Below, in pieces: positions 17,750-22,082 of a stretch of DNA of 22,082 bases; the first letter of the stretch is position 1, and each line of letters begins with the position of its first letter. This DNA comes from Chara braunii (lineage: Eukaryota > Streptophyta > Charophyceae > Charales > Characeae). The notes under the pieces are model-generated. The model made no database searches, was not told the origin of the DNA, and saw only the letters and a program-made list of their open reading frames with translations. A program made the translations under genes and the position numbers. The stretch lies in assembly GCA_003427395.1 (NCBI GenBank), contig BFEA01000014.1, forward strand, positions 5,899,476 to 5,921,557, written 5' to 3'.

Positions 17750-20700
17750 ATGGCTCCTCTCTCGGCGACAAGGAGTCGTCTTCCTGTGAGAGCGATGGGT
17801 TGCACGATGATCTTGGTCGTGTTAGCCCTTTCAATCTTGGGCAAATGCGATGCGTGGTTGGGAAGTTCATCGTCCTGGTTCGGTGGATCTCCGCAAGTGA
17901 AAGAGTCCAACGAACAAAGAGACACCTCGTCTCACGGACGAAATGCAGCTAAAGGAGGAGCAGCAGGAGTAGGGGGAGGAGGAGGAGGAGGAGGAAGAGG
18001 AGGAGGAGGTAGAGGGGTTGGGAGTGCAGAGGTGGAAAGGTTTGAATCAGATAGTATGATGGCTGTGGTTTCCCCGAGATCGAAGACCGACGCAAGGGTG
18101 CGTGTGGAGGAGATGTTGGCCCGGGCAGAGGACGATCAGCAGCATTCTTGCTGGCGGGAGGCGTACGTGCAGTTGTCGTCGAACTGCCGATCGATCTTGA
18201 GCGAGGAATCGAGCAAGGCACAGTTTGCTCTGCTAATTACCAACTGTTATCTTGAGAGCTCAGGGAGGAAGAGTGTGAATTGTTGGACCGGTGAGCCGGT
18301 GGAAGACTGCACGAAGTCCATGGATGAGCACACGTTCGCTATCTACACGGAGTTCTTCCTCGACACAGCGCACACGTGTCATCACCTCCAGAGCGAGGTG
18401 TTCAAGCTGGAGACGGAGCGCAGCGTGAACGAGCTTAAGGCGAGTGCTGCTTGGGCCGGCGAGACGGTTAGGGAGATGGCAGGCAGATCGGAGGAGATCC
18501 TCGATCGCGTCCACCAATCAGCTGCCATTCAAAAACGTTTTTCGGAGGAGCAGAGGACGATCCACGGGCGCGTGCTCGATAATCAGCGGGAGATCTTGGC
18601 CGCGCAGTCGAATCTGAAGAGCGGAGTCGCCGCCGCCACTAAAGAGATCGCCGCCCAGGCGCTCAACGTGACCGAACGAATCACGCAGAACGTCACTTCC
18701 GGCATCAGGGAAGCAGTTGCAGGGCAAGAAAAGCTGCTGGCTGGACAGATGGAGATGGCGACAAGGCAGAAGCAACTGATCGAAGGACAGGTGGCAGAGA
18801 TCCAGGCCATGATGCGGTTGAGAGAAGCGCAGAATGAGGCTTTGTCGGAGACCCGATCGTCTCTGTCCGCACTAGGCGGGCAGGTGCAGAATCATCATGA
18901 GCAGTCTGCTTTGTGGCACTCCGAAGCCAGGCAGTACATGGAGGACAGCCGATCTACTCTCTTGCAACTGCACGACACTGCGAAAGAGCATTACTCTCAA
19001 GCTGCCACGTGGCACGCTGACGTCGACAAGATGATGCAGGACAGCGGGCGGTCGCTCTCTGCGATGAGAGACGAGGCGCGAAGTCATCAGAAGGAGTCTG
19101 CCACGTGGCACGACGAGACTTCGCAGCTCCTTCGCGATAGCCAGTCGTCCTTGTCCGCGGTGAGGGATGAGGCGCGGGACCACCATCTGCGGAGTGCCAC
19201 GTGGCATCAAGAGGCGCAGGATCTGATGAGAGGAACGCGATCCTCGCTGGAGGGGCTGCGAGACGAGGCGAGAGAGCAGTATCTGCAGAGCGCCACGTGG
19301 CACCACGAGGCGCAAGATCTCATGAAGGGTACTCAGTCTTCGTTGGAGGGTCTTCGTGACGACACCAAGTCGTCGTTCGAGTTGCTTCAGAAGGAGGCGC
19401 TCGATCACCGCCAGCAGCTCGGGCATATCAGGGACGAAGCGCGGGACCACCACGTGCAAACTGCCACGTGGCACGAGGAGGAGCAGGCTTTGATCGAAGC
19501 TGCGAAGTCATCGTTGGAAGGGTTGCGCGAGGAGGCGAGGTCGTCGTTCGACGTCTTGCAGAGCGAAGCGCGGGAGCATCACCAGCAGAGTGCCACGTGG
19601 CACGGCAAAGTCCAGCATCTCATGGAGGAGAGCCGATCGTCTCTGGAGCTCGTGCGGAAGGAGGCGCAAGATCACCACGTGCAATCTGCCACGTGGCACC
19701 AAGAAGCACAGAGCATGATGCAGGACAGCAAGTCGGCCTTGGAGTCGGTGCGCAGCGAAGCGCAGGAGCACCATCTGCAATCTTCGAGTTGGTACAAGGA
19801 AGCGCAAGGCATGATGAAGGAAAGCCGGGATTCCTTGCAAGTGGTGCGGGACGAAGCTCGGGACCACCACGATCAGTCGGCCACGTGGCATCGGGAGGCG
19901 AAGGAGCTGATGGACGAGAGCAGTTCGTCTCTGAAGGTCCTTCGAGAGGAGACGAAAGAGCACCACGAGATTACTGCCACGTGGCACTCGGAGATGCGTC
20001 TGACGCACGAAGAGCTGCTGGACTCACAGAGGGGGTTGTCGAGGAGCGCCAAGGAGATTGCCCGTGCACAGGAGGCCTTCGTCGAGAAGCAAGCGGGGGT
20101 GCTCTCCGTGTTGGACCAGTTATTCGTGTCCGTCGATCACGTGATTGCCTTGTGCAACGGGATGATCATGGACTCTTTCTTGTTGAAGAGCGTGCTGTTC
20201 TATTCAGCATCCGCCGTGCTGATTCATTGCGTAACCAGTGTGCCTAGGACTCACTCTGCACGCTTCGCCTTGTACGTAGCTATGGTGGCATGCCTCGCCG
20301 TGGAATGGTGGTGGGTTCGATGGGTCACCCCCTCCCCCCGTAGTACTACCCCCCTAGGAGGAGGAGGGGGGGGACAAAACGCCGGCTTGGACAGCATCAA
20401 GGGTATGGGAGGAGGAGGAAGAGAGGGGGTCATGAGTCAGTGCCACTCCATTCGTTATCGCACTCGCATGGCTTTCGTCTTTGGCGGCGTTCTTATATTG
20501 GCATACTCTGCTCTAACGTATAGGGATTACTCGGCGTTGAGCTACCAGATGTTGCTGCACGTGCAGCAGAAGCTAGATGCACACACAAGGAACATGGAAA
20601 AGATGATGACTCATCAGAAGCGGAAGCAGCAAAAGCAGCAAGAGAAGGAGGAGGAGGAGGAGGGGTCGGCCGGAAGAATGGCGATCGTCACAAGACGTAA

Positions 20701-22021
20701 TATGGAGGAGGATGAGAGCAATAGAGACGCACTGGCAGTTAGCAAGAGGAAGACGACAACAGATAAGAAGAGGTGGTACAAAGATGGGGGGGGGTACACG
20801 GATCTGGCGAGGCTCGATCCGTCGTGGAAGATGAACACAGAGAAAGGAGAGGTGGAGGAGGAGGAGGAGGAGGAGGGTGGAGGGCAATACTTGCTTCCCA
20901 GGACCTGCCACGTGGCCCTTTCTAATCGGTGTGAGAGGAGGCGATGCACCCCAGGACCTGATGGCCGCCTCCTGTTTGGGGGAGGAGGGGGGGTATTTGG
21001 CCCTTCTTCCGCTTCTGCCGCTGCTGCAGGTGCTCCCCCCTTTCCCATCTTCAACGGCTATGTCGATCCTATGGGGTACGATAACGACGAAGACGACGAT
21101 GACCCAGATTATAAACCACCTCCCACTGCTTCTCTCTTTCTCCTCGATCAGCCAGCCAGCCGTGCGAGGAGGGGGGAGGATGGGAAGGGGGAGGGGGCTT
21201 GGAAGTCCGCCTTCGCTGCTAATAAGGACGAGAGCGCTAGGGATCACTTCGATGCGTGCAGTGTTGGCACGACGGCGGGTGTGACAAGTGTCGCAGGCTC
21301 GTCGCCCTACAACTTGAGGTCGTCTGCTCGAAAACTTGGCCGCCCGGTCGCTCAGTCTGCGGTCGCCCTGGCTTGGGAGTCGCCGACCGACTTCACCAAG
21401 CTCGTGCACATGAATGCCTTGTACCGAATGTGCGAGGCTAGCAAACTCTTTCAAGAGGGTGAAGACGACCCGGGCAGCGACAGCACGGGAGGAGAGGACT
21501 CGGACGTGGCAGAGAGCGAGAGCTTTGTTCCTGACGAAGAGGAGGAGAAGGAGAAGGGAGTGGAGGGTAATGATAGGTGGGGGAGGAGGAATGATGGTGA
21601 TCAGGTGGGGATCTCGAGAGAAGGGGGGGGGCGGTTGACACGACAGGAGGAGGAGGAGGCCTCGCATCGTGCGACTAAGTTCACATATGTGACCCCTCCC
21701 CCCGCCCCCACCCCCGCCCCCCTCATTTCCTCGTTGCCTACCTCATCAGCTAACAAAGGTCACCATTGGATCACCCAAGAGCCATCGGCATCTGTATGCG
21801 TGTCCAGTAGAGGTGGTGTAGGCAATAAGAGAGATCGAAGGTCTCGTCGTGCTGCTGCTGATCCCTCCAGAGCGACGGCGTACTCTTCCTCATCGACCGA
21901 GGCCCCGTCAGCAAAGGTCAGACGAAGGAGGTCTCCCTCTCCCGTCTCCTCCGTTCAAACCTCTAGTAGAAGGTATAAGACCCGGAGTTGCAGCCGACAT
22001 AACTCCGACTCGATCGAATGA
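17750..22021 (+). CDS. GEX1: GEX1/Brambleberry/Kar5-family nuclear fusion (karyogamy) protein
   Basis: One uninterrupted frame of 1423 residues. The first in-frame ATG (17750) has a strong context (CACCATGG); the frame runs back to a GTG at 17711 but without ATG. Residues 1-35 form a signal peptide (core MILVVLALSILG, likely cut after CDA). A Gly-rich linker follows (~70-90). The diagnostic Cys-rich domain has C134, C146, C166, C178, C187 and C210, with CWREAYVQL, NCYLESSGR and HHLQSEVFKLETERSVNEL. Coiled coil fills ~215-380. Eleven 32-residue repeats follow (382-769). Membrane segments lie at ~811-829, 839-858 and 907-923. A ~490-residue tail has acidic runs, SPYNLRSS and basic clusters. The family acts at the nuclear envelope in gamete or zygote nuclear fusion (Kar5 in yeast, Brambleberry in zebrafish, GEX1 in plants and Chlamydomonas), with the Cys domain in the lumen. 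Relatives are, as I recall, roughly 500-650 residues. The symbol is by homology. No intron is needed. Confidence 0.85.
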   Translation: MAPLSATRSRLPVRAMGCTMILVVLALSILGKCDAWLGSSSSWFGGSPQVKESNEQRDTSSHGRNAAKGGAAGVGGGGGGGGRGGGGRGVGSAEVERFESDSMMAVVSPRSKTDARVRVEEMLARAEDDQQHSCWREAYVQLSSNCRSILSEESSKAQFALLITNCYLESSGRKSVNCWTGEPVEDCTKSMDEHTFAIYTEFFLDTAHTCHHLQSEVFKLETERSVNELKASAAWAGETVREMAGRSEEILDRVHQSAAIQKRFSEEQRTIHGRVLDNQREILAAQSNLKSGVAAATKEIAAQALNVTERITQNVTSGIREAVAGQEKLLAGQMEMATRQKQLIEGQVAEIQAMMRLREAQNEALSETRSSLSALGGQVQNHHEQSALWHSEARQYMEDSRSTLLQLHDTAKEHYSQAATWHADVDKMMQDSGRSLSAMRDEARSHQKESATWHDETSQLLRDSQSSLSAVRDEARDHHLRSATWHQEAQDLMRGTRSSLEGLRDEAREQYLQSATWHHEAQDLMKGTQSSLEGLRDDTKSSFELLQKEALDHRQQLGHIRDEARDHHVQTATWHEEEQALIEAAKSSLEGLREEARSSFDVLQSEAREHHQQSATWHGKVQHLMEESRSSLELVRKEAQDHHVQSATWHQEAQSMMQDSKSALESVRSEAQEHHLQSSSWYKEAQGMMKESRDSLQVVRDEARDHHDQSATWHREAKELMDESSSSLKVLREETKEHHEITATWHSEMRLTHEELLDSQRGLSRSAKEIARAQEAFVEKQAGVLSVLDQLFVSVDHVIALCNGMIMDSFLLKSVLFYSASAVLIHCVTSVPRTHSARFALYVAMVACLAVEWWWVRWVTPSPRSTTPLGGGGGGQNAGLDSIKGMGGGGREGVMSQCHSIRYRTRMAFVFGGVLILAYSALTYRDYSALSYQMLLHVQQKLDAHTRNMEKMMTHQKRKQQKQQEKEEEEEGSAGRMAIVTRRNMEEDESNRDALAVSKRKTTTDKKRWYKDGGGYTDLARLDPSWKMNTEKGEVEEEEEEEGGGQYLLPRTCHVALSNRCERRRCTPGPDGRLLFGGGGGVFGPSSASAAAAGAPPFPIFNGYVDPMGYDNDEDDDDPDYKPPPTASLFLLDQPASRARRGEDGKGEGAWKSAFAANKDESARDHFDACSVGTTAGVTSVAGSSPYNLRSSARKLGRPVAQSAVALAWESPTDFTKLVHMNALYRMCEASKLFQEGEDDPGSDSTGGEDSDVAESESFVPDEEEEKEKGVEGNDRWGRRNDGDQVGISREGGGRLTRQEEEEASHRATKFTYVTPPPAPTPAPLISSLPTSSANKGHHWITQEPSASVCVSSRGGVGNKRDRRSRRAAADPSRATAYSSSSTEAPSAKVRRRRSPSPVSSVQTSSRRYKTRSCSRHNSDSIE
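18893..20056 (+). repeat. Eleven 96-bp coding repeats (32-residue SATWH modules)
   Basis: The module pattern is HHxQSATWHxEAQxLMxxSxSSLxxxRxEARx, 32 residues. Units start at 18893, 18989, 19085, 19181, 19277 (57 residues long), 19448 (43 long), 19577, 19673, 19769, 19865 and 19961. The long units carry an extra SSFxxLQxEAxx segment (11 residues), plus 14 more in the fifth unit. Unit 9 replaces TWH with SWY. They are predicted helical and lie between the family coiled coil and the first membrane segment. Confidence 0.9.
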
Positions 22022-22041
22022 AAAAGAGAAGACGAAAGAAA

Positions 22042-22043
<2 letters not shown>

Positions 22044-22082
<39 letters not shown>
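22044..22082. repeat. (GA)n microsatellite at window end
   Basis: A purine-only run begins right after the stop codon and becomes a pure GA array to the window edge. It lies in the 3' untranslated or flanking region of the karyogamy gene; no polyadenylation signal is within view. Confidence 0.9.

Noticed and set aside
18893-20056. CRISPR-like regular spacing of a short palindrome
   Set aside because: The units are in-frame coding repeats with conserved spacers, in a eukaryotic gene.
18872-20247. Long antisense and +1 frames (200, 166 and 259 codons)
   Set aside because: They are shadows of the GC-rich 96-bp coding repeats; the real frame has the signal peptide, Cys domain and membrane segments.
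20573-21667. 364-codon minus-strand frame
   Set aside because: Antisense shadow of the Glu/Gly-rich tail of the karyogamy gene (poly-Leu/Pro from GAGGAG/GGGGGA codons).

Overview
The window looks like nuclear DNA of a green-lineage eukaryote. There are long microsatellites, decayed plant-type Ty3/gypsy pol, short non-autonomous DNA transposons, poly-A/T tracts, and one large gene of the GEX1/Brambleberry/Kar5 karyogamy family. My best guess is a charophyte alga such as Chara. This rests on the wording of the repeat-encoded proteins as I remember them, not on any search. Seven short runs of undetermined bases (N) mark draft assembly quality.

Layout. 1-1810: two hammerhead-ribozyme-like remnants (minus strand), a GT-rich minisatellite and a mosaic of duplicated non-coding repeats. 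2149-2272: GT and AT microsatellites. 2306-4020: a multiply broken Ty3/gypsy pol (RT thumb, RNase H, integrase with D-X35-E). 4021-6457: gene-free and pyrimidine-rich, ending in AAT arrays. 6458-7177: a hAT-like MITE flanked by a perfect 8-bp target duplication. 8501-9429: a second MITE family with inverted ends. 9890-9958: a degenerate tRNA-like unit with both A and B boxes. 11010-11091: an apparently intact type III hammerhead ribozyme. 12093-12198: a U6 snRNA fragment abutting an opposed half tRNA. 13187-14596: second copies of both MITE families, back to back. 14665-16056 (minus): a broken, probably once-spliced repeat-encoded gene. 16190-16760: a region with inverted repeats.

The only convincing intact protein gene is 17750-22021 (+), a single open frame of 1423 residues. 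It has a signal peptide, a six-cysteine domain, coiled coil, eleven 32-residue repeats, three membrane segments and a long acidic/basic tail. It is about twice the size I recall for relatives. Its repeat units keep coiled-coil phase and carry the G-box palindrome CCACGTGG at a 96-bp beat. The proposed role is nuclear membrane fusion after gamete fusion.

The rest of the window is mobile-element debris and does not work with that gene. The points most worth a second look are the intact hammerhead and its two decayed relatives, the repeat architecture of the karyogamy gene, and the two MITE families.
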